From Pseudomonas sp. ABC1 (GTDB taxonomy: Bacteria > Pseudomonadota > Gammaproteobacteria > Pseudomonadales > Pseudomonadaceae): DNA of 64,000 nucleotides. Positions within the stretch are counted from its first letter, which is position 1. Each line of letters starts with the position of its first letter. The position numbers and the translations under genes were made by a program. Where the stretch lies: assembly GCF_013395055.1 (NCBI RefSeq), contig NZ_CP058349.1:2354001-2418000 (forward strand). The letters are read 5' to 3'. Shown here one piece after another: positions 23,885 through 33,201 of this stretch. The notes below the pieces were generated by a model. It ran no database searches. It saw nothing but the letters and a program-made list of their open reading frames with translations, and was not told the DNA's origin.

Positions 23885-25830
23885 GGTGGCGCTGCGTCGG
23901 GCTGCTGGCACTGCTTGCCTGGGGCCTGCCGATCAAGGCCGAGCTGCGGCTCGTCCTGCATGAGAAAGGGTTGTCGGCCAGCCAGCGTGAGGCGTCCCGG
24001 CAACTGCTGGATGAAGCGCTGACTGCGCTGCCGCCTGTGCTACGGACGCGTTTGGGGCGGGACTTGCGCGTCGAGTGGCGCGACGACATGGCGGAGCAGA
24101 CTTACGGCCATGCCAGCCTGGACCGGATCGCCCTGAATCGTCGCTTGCTGCCGGCGCTGGTCGACGGTTCGGCCAGGACGCAACGCACCGGGCGCAGCCA
24201 TGGCACCCTGCGCCAGGAACTGCTGGCCACCGTGGTGCATGAAGTCGCCCATCGCTATGACCGTGCCCGGCTCTGGTCCGATGCACAGCGTAGCCAGCTC
24301 GGCCACTGCCAGCAGTTGGCGGGTAGCCTGGGCGTCGTTGGCCTGCCAGCCGGTTGCCGGGGCCAGACGGCACGGCGCTTCACCCTGAGCGACGATCCGC
24401 GCCTGCTCGACCTGGCGGGCTGGCCGCAGCGGGTTGGTACCCGTGGTGAGCGCGAGTGGCGCAACGCCCTGTCGGTGCGCAGCCCGGACCCTTACGAAAC
24501 CAGCAGCCCCAGGGAGTTCGTCGCGGTCAATCTCGAATACTTCCTGCTCGATCCTGGCTATGCCTGCCGCCGGCCTTCGCTGTACCGCTATTTCAGTGAA
24601 CACTTCGGCTGGCAGCCGCCGGCCCGACAGGCGTGCGCCGACGGCTACCCGATCCTCAACGCCGGGCGCGACTTCGGCAGGACGCCGCTGCTGGAACTGG
24701 ACCCGGAGCGGGTGTACCAGGTGGACTACCTGTTCGCCGAAGCCAACCAGCAGTGGATGAGCCGCTGGGGCCACAGCATGCTGCGTCTGGTGATCTGCGC
24801 ACCGGGGCGCGAACGTGGCGAGGCGTGCCGGCTCGATCTGGAGCACCATCTGGTGCTGTCCTTCCGCGCCTTCGTCGGCGATGTGCAGATTTCCAGCTGG
24901 GACGGCCTGACCGGCGTCTACCCGTCGCGTCTGTTCGTGCTGCCGCTCGGCCAGGTGATCGACGAGTACACCAAGGTGGAACTGCGCGGTCTGGCCTCGG
25001 TGCCGCTGAAACTGTCGCGCGGGCAGATCGACGGCCTGCTGGAGCGCAGCGCCGAGGTGCACTGGGGCTACGATGGCGACTATTACTTTCTGTCCAACAA
25101 CTGCGCGGTGGAAACCCTCAAGCTGCTGCGCAGCGGCACCGCCGAGCCGAGCCTGCAGGCGCTGGACAGTATCCTGCCCAGTGGTTTGCTGCGGCTGCTG
25201 ATCGGTCGCGGTCTGGCCGATGCCCGTGTGCTCGACGACCCTGCCGAAGCCTTGCGCCTGGGCTATCGCTTCGATTCCTACCGTGAGCGCTACCAGGCCA
25301 TGTTCGACATCCTCCGGCAGCGCCTGGGGCTGCCCCAGGCGACGGTGGAGGACTGGCTGGCGCTGCCGGCGCATGAGCGGCGGGGCTGGTTCGCCGACGC
25401 CGACCTGCGCAGCAATGCCGCGTTGCTGCTGGTGGAACAGGCCGCCCAGCGGCGGCAGTTGCTGATGGCGCAGGAGGAATTGAAGAAGCGCTACCTGGGC
25501 GGGCGTGCCGGAGGCGACTCGTCCCTGGACAAGGCTGACCGTGCCTTGCAGGAAATCCTCGCCAGCAGCGGTTACCTGAGCCGTCCGGCGGAACTGCTCG
25601 ACGGCCCCGGCTATGGTTTGCCCCAACCTGGCGAGTGGCAGGGCCTGCAACGGGAAAGCGAGCAGCGCCAGGCGCGTTTGAACCAGCTCAGCGAGCAACT
25701 GGACCAGGAAGTCCAGCACCTGCTGGGCGAGGCGCGCCGGCTGGAGCTACAGGCCATCGATGAGAATCTGCAGCGAATCACCGGGCAATTGAGGGCGTTG
25801 CACAAGGCCAGCGGTGGTCTGCAACTCTGA
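23881..25830 (+). CDS. DUF4105 domain-containing protein with HExxH site
   Basis: A 649-residue protein starting at GTG 23881, which overlaps the preceding stop (GTGA). It has a short signal-like leader (RCVGLLALLAWGLPIKA). Near residue 119 is VVHEVAHRYDRAR, an HExxH zinc-protease-like motif. The middle (about 280-470) carries the DUF4105 features: SRWGHSMLRLVICAPG, HHLVLSFRAFVGD, and YYFLSNNCAVETLKLL (an Asn-Cys pair as in papain-like folds). The C-terminal 200 residues are charged and coiled-coil-like. Function unknown; a periplasmic hydrolase is plausible. Confidence 0.83.
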   Translation: MRWRCVGLLALLAWGLPIKAELRLVLHEKGLSASQREASRQLLDEALTALPPVLRTRLGRDLRVEWRDDMAEQTYGHASLDRIALNRRLLPALVDGSARTQRTGRSHGTLRQELLATVVHEVAHRYDRARLWSDAQRSQLGHCQQLAGSLGVVGLPAGCRGQTARRFTLSDDPRLLDLAGWPQRVGTRGEREWRNALSVRSPDPYETSSPREFVAVNLEYFLLDPGYACRRPSLYRYFSEHFGWQPPARQACADGYPILNAGRDFGRTPLLELDPERVYQVDYLFAEANQQWMSRWGHSMLRLVICAPGRERGEACRLDLEHHLVLSFRAFVGDVQISSWDGLTGVYPSRLFVLPLGQVIDEYTKVELRGLASVPLKLSRGQIDGLLERSAEVHWGYDGDYYFLSNNCAVETLKLLRSGTAEPSLQALDSILPSGLLRLLIGRGLADARVLDDPAEALRLGYRFDSYRERYQAMFDILRQRLGLPQATVEDWLALPAHERRGWFADADLRSNAALLLVEQAAQRRQLLMAQEELKKRYLGGRAGGDSSLDKADRALQEILASSGYLSRPAELLDGPGYGLPQPGEWQGLQRESEQRQARLNQLSEQLDQEVQHLLGEARRLELQAIDENLQRITGQLRALHKASGGLQL

Positions 25831-25984
25831 GCTGCATGCTTTCCTACACCTTCGCGCAGCCGGTGGTCGAGCGTGGTTGTGCCTGTGGGAGGATCTGGGC
25901 TCTCGCCTGGCCAGTGCTTCGGAGCAATCTTCGTCGGCTGGGGTGTTTGTCTGGAGGCGTGTTCGCGGGCACTTTTCTGCGGGC

Positions 25985-26029
25985 AAAAAAAACCTCGAAC
26001 TTCATTGGGGGAGGGGAAAGTTCGAGGTT
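25985..26029 (-). terminator. Strong intrinsic terminator, possibly of a 3' UTR small RNA
   Basis: On the minus strand a perfect 12-bp stem, AACCTCGAACTT / AAGTTCGAGGTT (complement of 26018-26029 and 25991-26002), closes a 15-base C-rich loop and runs into eight T (complement of 25985-25992). It ends transcription coming from the TonB receptor gene, whose stop is at 26193. The rest of 25831-26192 has no gene. On the minus strand it contains two more small stems, GAAGGG...CCCTTC (near 26092-26110) and GGACC...GGTCC (near 26037-26052). Confidence 0.88.
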
Positions 26030-26192
26030 CAAATCCGGACCACTAGGTCCAGAGATCTGCCAACACTTAACACAACAAGGAGCATCGAAGGGTTTCAGGC
26101 CCTTCGCAAAATCAGACCCTGGCCTCGTTCGGATAGTTCACTCGGTCGTGAAAAAAATCCGTGAAAGTTTCCGGGGCCTTGCCGGATGCGGT

Positions 26193-28625
26193 CTACAGCC
26201 GGTATTGCAGCGTCAGCAGGAAGGATCGCGGTGCGCCATAGAAGTTGTGGTCGTAGCTGATGGAGCTGAAATACTTCTTGTCCGTCAGGTTGTCGACGTT
26301 CAGGGCGGCCGAGAGGTTGTCGCTGAAGCGGTAGGCGACCCGCGCATCCAGCAGGGTGTAGCCGCCCTGGTAGCGGTCGTAGTAGCCGAAGCTGGAGGAG
26401 CCGCTCTGGCTGCTCAGGCCGGTGCCGACGGACCAGCGCTGCCAGTCGGCGGGTAGCCGGTAATCGCCCCAGATGCGCAGGACATGCCGGGGAAGTCCGG
26501 TGTTGGCGGAGATGTCGTAGCCGACCGAAGGTGTGTCCTGTCCGCGATAGCGGGTGCCGGTGTAGGTGTAGGAAGCGGAGAGTTGCAGGTCCCGCAGGAC
26601 TTCGCCGGTCACTTCGGCTTCGAAGCCCTGGCTCAGCACCTGGGCGGTATCCCGGTAGCAGGTGCCGCCGCAGCGGATGTCGGCGATGGTCTGGTCGACA
26701 CTGCCATCCTCGAAGGCGACGCCTTCCTGCTCGGTGCGGAACAGGGCGAACGAGGTATTCACTCGGCCGCCCAGCAGCTCGCCCTTCAGGCCGAGCTCGT
26801 AGTTGCTGCCGGTGACCGGGCTGAGGAAGTTGCCGTCGACGTTGCGCTGGGTCTGCGGCTTGAAGATTTCCGCATAGCTGCCGTGGATCGACCACTGCTC
26901 TCCCAACCTGTAGGTCAGCGCCGCGAATGGCGTCACCTTGCGGCTCTCCTTGGCGGTGCTTTCCGAGTAGCCCCAGATGCCATCCGAGACATAGGTCTGT
27001 TCGTAGGACGACAGGCGGGCACCAAGGGTCAGCGACAGCGGGCCGTAGAGTTCGTAGCGGCCCATGGCGTAGAGGCCTTTCTTGTCGGAGCGATAGCCAT
27101 CGTCCATGCGGTTGGTGGCGAGGATCTGTGCGGCGCTCGGTTCCGGTGCGCTGCTGGGCTGGCTCGGGCTGGAGTAGGCGGTGTCGATGCTGCGTATCCA
27201 GCCCCAGAGGTCGCTGCTGCGCTGGTGCGAGTAGTTACCACCGGCGGTCAGCGCGAGCTTGCGCCCGAACAGTTCGGTGTTGCCGGTCAGGTGCACGTCG
27301 GCGCCCCGGTTCTTCGAGAACATGTCGAAATAGTAGACATCGCCGCGCAGGGTGCTGGGTGGGCCGAGGCGCCCGGAGCGCAGCAGGTACTTGATCTCGT
27401 TGGCTTCGCGGGTATCGACCAGCGAGGCCTTGAGCTTCCAGTCCTCGTTGAAGGCATGGGTGAGGTCCAGGTACCAGGTGTCCTGGGTCTTTTCTGCGTA
27501 GCTCCAGGGCGTGCTGAGATTGGTCGAGCGCTGGTAGTCGGGCATGCTGCCGTTGGCATAGCTGGGCAGTCCGGTCCAGTCGAGCGCGCTTTCGGGTTTC
27601 TCGCGGCTGAAACCGACGCCCAGGGTGGTGGCTGAACCGAGGTCGAAGTCGAGCGCGGCATAGAGGGTGCGGGTCTTGGAGTCCATGTGGTCGCGGAAGG
27701 AGTCCGCCGTTTCCTGGTTTGCCACCAGGCGACCACGGATGGCGCCGTTGCTGTCGAGCGGCCCGGCCACGTCGGCCTGCAGGCCGTAACGATCCCAGGA
27801 GCCGGCCTTGCCGGTGAGGATCACCTGGTTGTCCCGTGTCGGGCGCTTGCGCACCAGGTTCACCGAGCCGGATGGGTCGCCTTCGCCCTCGAACAGCCCC
27901 TGTGGGCCGCGCATGATCTCCACCCGGTCGTAGAGCGCCATGTCGCTGTTGAAGGCCGAGCCGCGCGCATAGAGCTGGCGCTCCAGCGGTACACCGTCGA
28001 ACTGGTAGCTCTGGATGAAGAAGCCGCGCGAATAGAAATGTCCACCTGGCTCATTCGACACCATGGTGACGCCCGGGGCACTGAGCAGGGCCTGGCGGAT
28101 GTCGGTGATGCCCTGGTCGTCCATCTTCTGCCGGGTGATCACCGAGACGGCCTGCGGAATGTCGCGTACCGCCTGTTCACCCTTGCCGATATTGACCGCC
28201 GCCGAGGTGTAGGAGCCTGAGCCTTCCGTGGTGGTGTTCACGCCCAAGGCGTTGACGGTGAGCGGGCTCAGCGCCAGTGCATCGTCATGGCTTGCCGGCT
28301 GGACACCGAGTGTGCCGCTGGCGCTCCTGGCAAGCACCAGCCCGCTGCCGGACAGCGCCTGGGCGAAGGCCTGTTCCAGGGTGAGTTCGCCGCTGACCCT
28401 CGGGGCGCGCAGACCGTCGACCAGCCCCGGTTCGACGATGATCACCTGGCCGGCCTGGCGGGCGATGCGGGTCAGGCTCGCATCCAGCGGGCCGCTCGGT
28501 AGGTCGTACTGGTAGGTGGGCGCTGTACTGGCCAGGAGGGATGTGGCCGCGAGCGGCCCGCCGAACAGGGTGCCCAGGGTGATGGCCAGTGCCAGTGGAC
28601 GGCGACTGGATCGTGGTATGCGCAT
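26193..28625 (-). CDS. TonB-dependent siderophore receptor with signalling (STN) domain
   Basis: An 810-residue outer-membrane receptor. After a signal peptide (to about residue 34), residues about 38-110 form an STN domain (YDLPSGPLDASLTRIARQAG, LTLEQAFAQAL), which signals to the FecR-type regulator encoded upstream. The plug follows (GKGEQAVRDIPQAVSVITRQ; RVEIMRGPQGLFEGEGDPSGSVNLVRKRP), then a 22-strand barrel ending in an aromatic-rich strand (RSFLLTLQYRL). This is the FpvA/FoxA-type layout for ferric siderophores; the ligand is unknown. Located 108 bp after fecR. Confidence 0.93.
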   Translation of the reverse strand: MRIPRSSRRPLALAITLGTLFGGPLAATSLLASTAPTYQYDLPSGPLDASLTRIARQAGQVIIVEPGLVDGLRAPRVSGELTLEQAFAQALSGSGLVLARSASGTLGVQPASHDDALALSPLTVNALGVNTTTEGSGSYTSAAVNIGKGEQAVRDIPQAVSVITRQKMDDQGITDIRQALLSAPGVTMVSNEPGGHFYSRGFFIQSYQFDGVPLERQLYARGSAFNSDMALYDRVEIMRGPQGLFEGEGDPSGSVNLVRKRPTRDNQVILTGKAGSWDRYGLQADVAGPLDSNGAIRGRLVANQETADSFRDHMDSKTRTLYAALDFDLGSATTLGVGFSREKPESALDWTGLPSYANGSMPDYQRSTNLSTPWSYAEKTQDTWYLDLTHAFNEDWKLKASLVDTREANEIKYLLRSGRLGPPSTLRGDVYYFDMFSKNRGADVHLTGNTELFGRKLALTAGGNYSHQRSSDLWGWIRSIDTAYSSPSQPSSAPEPSAAQILATNRMDDGYRSDKKGLYAMGRYELYGPLSLTLGARLSSYEQTYVSDGIWGYSESTAKESRKVTPFAALTYRLGEQWSIHGSYAEIFKPQTQRNVDGNFLSPVTGSNYELGLKGELLGGRVNTSFALFRTEQEGVAFEDGSVDQTIADIRCGGTCYRDTAQVLSQGFEAEVTGEVLRDLQLSASYTYTGTRYRGQDTPSVGYDISANTGLPRHVLRIWGDYRLPADWQRWSVGTGLSSQSGSSSFGYYDRYQGGYTLLDARVAYRFSDNLSAALNVDNLTDKKYFSSISYDHNFYGAPRSFLLTLQYRL

Positions 28626-28681
28626 GGAATGTTCTCCGCAGATGGCGAATGGAGTGACTGGGGGTTCACCTGCTATGTGCG

Positions 28682-28688
28682 ACGAGCG
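28682..28688 (-). promoter_or_regulatory. Candidate ECF-sigma -10 element before receptor gene
   Basis: CGCTCGT (minus strand) lies 57 bases before the receptor start, preceded by CTTTTCTC. The same CTTTT-n-CGCTCGT arrangement occurs before the second receptor (complement of 45332-45338). ECF sigma factors often use CGT-containing -10 elements. The -35 was not identified with confidence. Confidence 0.3.
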
Positions 28689-28733
28689 GAGAAAAGTGAC
28701 AGGGGCGGCCGGGATTTTTTATTCCGGCAACGC

Positions 28734-29714
28734 TTACGCGTGTTCGATGCTGACCCAGTAGCCGGTCAGGCGCTGGAGGGTGATGGGCAGGCGCTCGGCC
28801 AGGGCGTCCAGCGTGCGGTCGCTGTCGTCCAGCGGGAAACTGCCGGTAACGCGCACTCTTGCCGCCTGCTCTGAAATACGCAGCAGACCGGTGCGGTAGG
28901 GGCGCAGTGCCGCCACCACCTCGCCTAGAGGGCGGTCGTGTACCTCGATAAAGCCGTTTTCCCAGGCGCTGGCGGCGGACGGCAGCAGATTCTGCAACTG
29001 GACGCCGTGGCGGTCGAAACGGGCACTGCCGCCTTCGGCCAGGGGCGCGGCGACACCCAGGGCGGTTTCGATACGCACTGATGCGCGCAGGACTGCCACC
29101 AGGGTCGCATCGGTGTCGAGGCGCATGAGGAAACGACCGCCTGGCGCCTCTACCGAGCCATGGTTGCAGTGGACCTGGAAAGCACGGCTGTCGTCGGCGA
29201 CCTCGACGATCAGTTCGCCCTGACGCAGTCGCAGGCTGCGGCTGTCGTGCCCGAAGGCGACGTCCACGGCGCTGCGGGCGTTGAGCCACAGGCGGCTGCC
29301 ATCGGGTAGCGTGACGTTGCGCCGTTCGCCGGTTCCCGTGGCATGGTCGGCGATGAAATAGGACGCCGGATAATGCCGCTGCACAACGATGCCGCCGCCC
29401 AGTGTGGCGATCAGCCCGAGTCCCAGAGTATTGCGCAGGAGCCGGCGTCGACTGGTCGGGTGGGCCAGCAGCGCTTGCTGTGCGCCCTGGCGCAATGCCT
29501 GGGTGTCGGGTAGCCCGCAGAACAGCCCGAGCGCCTGTTCCAGCCGTGCGGCGGCGGCCTCGTGGCGGGGATCGGCACGGCGCCAGCCGGCGAAGGCCAG
29601 CCGGTCGGCGTCGCATGCTTCGCCGGAGTCGAGCAGCACCAGCCAGTCGATGGCCTGGCGGGCGATCGGGTCGCGCGCCGAGTCGGGCGCCTGGTGCGGC
29701 TCAGAGGGCTTCAT
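28734..29714 (-). CDS. FecR-family anti-sigma/sigma regulator
   Basis: A 326-residue protein. The cytoplasmic N-terminus (about 1-90) has the DUF4880-type motif ARQAIDWLVLLDSGEACDADRLAFAGWRRADPRHEAA. A membrane helix is near residues 95-113 (LLRNTLGLGLIATLGGGIVV). The periplasmic FecR domain contains ATGTGERRNVTLPDGSRLWLNARS, and the C-terminal STN-like tail is ARVRVTGSFPLDDSDRTLDALAERLP. It receives the signal from the receptor STN domain and controls the adjacent sigma factor. Its start overlaps the sigma gene end by 14 bp. Confidence 0.93.
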   Translation of the reverse strand: MKPSEPHQAPDSARDPIARQAIDWLVLLDSGEACDADRLAFAGWRRADPRHEAAAARLEQALGLFCGLPDTQALRQGAQQALLAHPTSRRRLLRNTLGLGLIATLGGGIVVQRHYPASYFIADHATGTGERRNVTLPDGSRLWLNARSAVDVAFGHDSRSLRLRQGELIVEVADDSRAFQVHCNHGSVEAPGGRFLMRLDTDATLVAVLRASVRIETALGVAAPLAEGGSARFDRHGVQLQNLLPSAASAWENGFIEVHDRPLGEVVAALRPYRTGLLRISEQAARVRVTGSFPLDDSDRTLDALAERLPITLQRLTGYWVSIEHA

Positions 29715-30195
29715 AGCAGCGCGCCAGGGCCTGGGTCATGTACTGGCGTACGCGGCTCGCGGACACCCCGAGGCGTTCGGCGATCTGCGCGTAGGTCATG
29801 TGGTCGAGCTGGCTCATCAGGAAGGCCTGGCGGGCCTTGGTCGACAGGCCGTCGAGCAGGTCGTCGATGGCGAGCAGGGTTTCCAGCACGATGGCGCGCT
29901 CCTCTTCGGAGGGGGCGAGGGCCTCTGGCATGGTTTCCAGGGCCGCCAGCCAGGCACGCTCCAGGTCGCGCCGGCGCCAGCTGTCGAAGACCAGCCGGCG
30001 GGCGATGGTCAGCAGGTAGGCGCGTGGCTCGTCGGGTTGGCAGGGGCGTGCCAGCAGCTTGAGGAAAGTGTCGTGGGAGAGGTCGGCGGCCTGCTGCGGG
30101 CAGCCGAGTTTCCTGCGCAGCCAGGTCTGTAGCCATCCGTGGTGCTCGACGTAGAGCTCGCCGATGGGGTCGTTGCAGGGAGTGGGACCGCGCAC
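29701..30195 (-). CDS. FecI-type ECF RNA polymerase sigma factor
   Basis: A 164-residue sigma-70 family factor of the iron-starvation group. Region 2 is at about 10-75 (YVEHHGWLQTWLRRKLGCPQQAADLSHDTFLKLL; RAYLLTIARRLVFDSWRRRDLERAWL). Region 4 is at about 105-160 (LDGLSTKARQAFLMSQLDHMTYAQIAERLGVSASRVRQYM). Start is GTG 30195 with GGAG 7 bases upstream. Forms a cell-surface signalling module with the FecR and receptor genes downstream. Confidence 0.93.
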   Translation of the reverse strand: MRGPTPCNDPIGELYVEHHGWLQTWLRRKLGCPQQAADLSHDTFLKLLARPCQPDEPRAYLLTIARRLVFDSWRRRDLERAWLAALETMPEALAPSEEERAIVLETLLAIDDLLDGLSTKARQAFLMSQLDHMTYAQIAERLGVSASRVRQYMTQALARCYEAL

Positions 30196-30250
30196 GTTGG
30201 ATCTCCGGCAGGCCGGCGCTGCTGGAGCCCAGGGTGGGCGGCTGTCCGGT

Positions 30251-30276
30251 CATTCAAGAATGCTTCTTATTTTATT
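30251..30276. promoter_or_regulatory. Fur-box-like palindrome upstream of first fecI
   Basis: AAGAA-TGC-TTCTT (30256-30268) is a perfect inverted repeat flanked by A/T-rich bases, about 60 bp upstream of the sigma factor start. It resembles the GAGAATNATTCTC core of Fur boxes and parallels the stronger site before the second sigma gene. The remaining part of the 188-bp spacer to polA holds nothing else recognised. Confidence 0.5.
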
Positions 30277-30383
30277 GGCCGGAGGGAGCGCGTCAATCCC
30301 GTCGATCATGGACGCCAGGGCAAGCCAGGCGTCATGACCTCCAGGTTACTGCCGTTGTGCGGGCGCGTACGGCATGGCGATGT

Positions 30384-33128
30384 TCAGTGCGCCTCGTCCC
30401 AGTTGTCGCCGACGCCGCTTTCCACCAGCAGCGGCACCGCCAGTTCGGCGGCCTGCTGCATCCGTGGGGCGAGTTCGGCGCGCACCTGCTCGACGAGGCT
30501 TTCATGCACTTCCAGCACCAGTTCATCGTGCACCTGCAGGATGATCCGCGCATCCAGGCCGCTGTTTTGCAGCCAGGTGTCCACGCTGACCATGGCGCGC
30601 TTGATGATGTCCGCCGCGGTGCCCTGCATCGGCGCGTTGATCGCCGTGCGTTCGGCGGCCTTGCGCATTACGGCGTTCTTCGAGTGGATTTCCGGCAGGT
30701 ACAGGCGCCGGCCGAACAGCGTTTCGACATAGCCCTGCTCGGCAGCCTGGGCGCGGGTGCGCTCCATGTAGTCGAGCACGCCTGGGTAGCGTGCGAAGTA
30801 GCGGTCGATATAGGCCTGCGCCTCGGGGCGGTTGACGCCGATCTGCTTGGCCAGGCCGAAGGCGCTCATGCCGTAGATCAGGCCGAAGTTGATCGCCTTG
30901 GCGCTGCGGCGCTGGTCGCTGGTGACGTCCTCCAGGGGCACGCCGAAGACTTCGGCGGCGGTCGCACGGTGCACGTCCAGGCCGTCGCGGAAGGCGCTCA
31001 GCAGGCCTTCGTCGCGGGCCAGGTGGGCCATGATGCGCAGTTCGATCTGCGAGTAGTCCGCCGCCAGCAGCTTGTAGCCTTTTTGCGCGACGAAAGCCTG
31101 GCGGATGCGCCGGCCCTCGGGGGTGCGGATCGGGATGTTCTGCAGGTTCGGATCACTGGAGGACAGCCGCCCGGTGGCGGTCACCGCCTGGTGGTAGCTG
31201 GTGTGGATACGTCCGGTGCGCGGGTTGATCTGTTGCGGCAACTTGTCGGTATAGGTGCTCTTGAGCTTGCTCAGGGAGCGGTATTGCATGATCACCTTGG
31301 GCAGCGGGTAGTCACGTTCGGCCAGTTCGGCCAGGACTTCCTCGGCGGTGGAGGCCTGGCCCTTGGCGGTTTTCTTCAGCACCGGCAGGCCGAGTTTTTC
31401 ATAGAGGATGGCGCCGAGCTGCTTGGGGGAGCCGAGGTTGAATTCTTCGCCGGCCAGTTCGAAGGCCTTGCGCTCCAGTTCGACCATTTTGTCGCCCAGT
31501 TCGATGCTCTGCTGGCCGAGTAGATGGGCGTCGACCAGTGCGCCATTGCGTTCGATGCGCGCCAGCACCGGTACCAGCGGCATCTCGATGCGCTCCAGCA
31601 CGTCGAGCAGGGACGGAGTGGCTGCCAATCGCTGGTGCAGGTTGTGGTGCAGGCGCAGGGTGATGTCGGCATCTTCGGCGGCATAGGGTCCGGCCTGTTC
31701 GATGGCGATCTGGTCGAAGGTCAGCTGCTTGGCGCCCTTGCCGGCGATGTCCTCGAAGCGGATGGTGCTCTGGCCGAGGTACTTGAGGGCCAGGCTGTCC
31801 ATGTCGTGGCGGGTGGCGGTGGCGTCCAGCACGTAGGATTCGAGCATGGTGTCCCAGGCCAGGCCGCGCAGTTCGATGCCGTAGTGCATCAGCACGTTCA
31901 TGTCGTACTTGCCGTGCTGGCAGATCTTGGCCTTGGCCGGGTCTTCCAGCAGCGGCTTGAGCGCCGTCAGCACTGCGTCGCGGTCGAGCTGCGCAGGTAC
32001 GCCCATGTAGGTATGCGCCAGCGGCACATAGGCCGCCGCGCCTTCCTCGACGGCGAATGACAGGCCGACCAGCTCGGCCTTCTGCGCGTCGACGCTGGTG
32101 GTCTCGGTGTCGAAGGCGAAGTGCGGTGCGGCGTCGAGGCGTTTCAGCCAGGCGTCGAAATCTTCCTGGGCCAGCACGGTGTCGTAGTGGGCTTCGGCCT
32201 GGGGGAGAGCCGGCTCGTCGGCGTCGCTGGTGGCGCTCTCGGCCTGGCGTGCTTCACGCAGCAGGTCGTCGAGCCAGTTCTTGAATTCCAGCTCGCGGTA
32301 CAGGTCGATCAGCGCCTCGTGCTGCGGCTCGCCGGGGTAGAGGTCTTCGGCCTGCACATCCAGTGGGACATCGAGCTTGATGGTCGCCAGTTCGTAGGAA
32401 AGGAAGGCGGCATCGCGGTGTTCCTCGAGCTTGGCGGCCAGGCTCTTGGCGCCGCGTATCGACAGCGTGGCGACCTGGTCGAGGTTGTCGTAGAGGCCCT
32501 TGAGGCCACCGGGAATACCGGTGAGCAGACCGCCGGCGGTCTTCTCGCCGACGCCAGGGACGCCGGGGATGTTGTCCACCTTGTCGCCCATCAGCGCGAG
32601 GAAGTCGATGATCAGCTCGGGGCCGACACCGAACTTGTTCTTCACCCCTTCGATGTCGTAGACGCTGCCGGTCATGGTGTTGACCAGGGTGACGTGCGGG
32701 CAGACCAACTGCGCCATGTCCTTGTCGCCTGTGGAAATCACCACGTCGCGCTGGCGTCCGGCGCTCTGGCGCGCCAGGGTGCCGATGACGTCATCGGCCT
32801 CGACCCCTTCGATGCACAGCAGCGGCAGGCCGAGGGCGCGCACGCAGGCGTGCAGCGGTTCGATCTGGCTGCGCAGGTCGTCCGGCATTGCCGGGCGGTT
32901 GGCCTTGTAGTCGGCGTAAAGCTCATCGCGGAAGGTGCCGCCCTTGGCGTCGAACACCACCGCGAAGGGGCTGTCCGGGTACTGGCGGCGAAGCGACAGC
33001 AGCATGTTCAGCACGCCCTTGACCGCGCCGGTGGGATTGCCGGTCGAGGTGGTCAGCGGCGGCAGGGCGTGGAAGGCACGGTACAGGTAGGACGAACCGT
33101 CCACCAGGACGAGGGGCGCTTGGCTCAT
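30384..33128 (-). CDS. polA: DNA polymerase I
   Basis: A 914-residue enzyme. The 5'-3' exonuclease domain (about 1-290) starts MSQAPLVLVDGSSYLYRAFHALPPL and includes DKVDNIPGVPGVGEKTA. The 3'-5' exonuclease domain (about 310-510) keeps FDTETTS. The polymerase domain shows motif A DYSQIELRIMAHL, motif B RRSAKAINFGLIYG and motif C QVHDELVLEV. ATG 33128 is the conserved start; a longer frame to 33350 would run into the divergent DUF2782 gene. Functions in Okazaki fragment maturation and repair. Gene order with DUF2782 and thrB matches P. aeruginosa. Confidence 0.98.
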   Translation of the reverse strand: MSQAPLVLVDGSSYLYRAFHALPPLTTSTGNPTGAVKGVLNMLLSLRRQYPDSPFAVVFDAKGGTFRDELYADYKANRPAMPDDLRSQIEPLHACVRALGLPLLCIEGVEADDVIGTLARQSAGRQRDVVISTGDKDMAQLVCPHVTLVNTMTGSVYDIEGVKNKFGVGPELIIDFLALMGDKVDNIPGVPGVGEKTAGGLLTGIPGGLKGLYDNLDQVATLSIRGAKSLAAKLEEHRDAAFLSYELATIKLDVPLDVQAEDLYPGEPQHEALIDLYRELEFKNWLDDLLREARQAESATSDADEPALPQAEAHYDTVLAQEDFDAWLKRLDAAPHFAFDTETTSVDAQKAELVGLSFAVEEGAAAYVPLAHTYMGVPAQLDRDAVLTALKPLLEDPAKAKICQHGKYDMNVLMHYGIELRGLAWDTMLESYVLDATATRHDMDSLALKYLGQSTIRFEDIAGKGAKQLTFDQIAIEQAGPYAAEDADITLRLHHNLHQRLAATPSLLDVLERIEMPLVPVLARIERNGALVDAHLLGQQSIELGDKMVELERKAFELAGEEFNLGSPKQLGAILYEKLGLPVLKKTAKGQASTAEEVLAELAERDYPLPKVIMQYRSLSKLKSTYTDKLPQQINPRTGRIHTSYHQAVTATGRLSSSDPNLQNIPIRTPEGRRIRQAFVAQKGYKLLAADYSQIELRIMAHLARDEGLLSAFRDGLDVHRATAAEVFGVPLEDVTSDQRRSAKAINFGLIYGMSAFGLAKQIGVNRPEAQAYIDRYFARYPGVLDYMERTRAQAAEQGYVETLFGRRLYLPEIHSKNAVMRKAAERTAINAPMQGTAADIIKRAMVSVDTWLQNSGLDARIILQVHDELVLEVHESLVEQVRAELAPRMQQAAELAVPLLVESGVGDNWDEAH

Positions 33129-33201
33129 GAGCGGGATAACCTTTTCGGCGTCGCCGGCGCTAGAATGCCGGGACCATTGACGATAAAGGGACAAGGTTAT
33201 C

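Noticed and set aside
26010..26060. GGTTCAAATCC resembling a tRNA T-loop on the plus strand
   Set aside because: The flanking bases do not form a T stem, and no acceptor, D or anticodon arms can be drawn. It lies at the edge of the minus-strand terminator hairpin.
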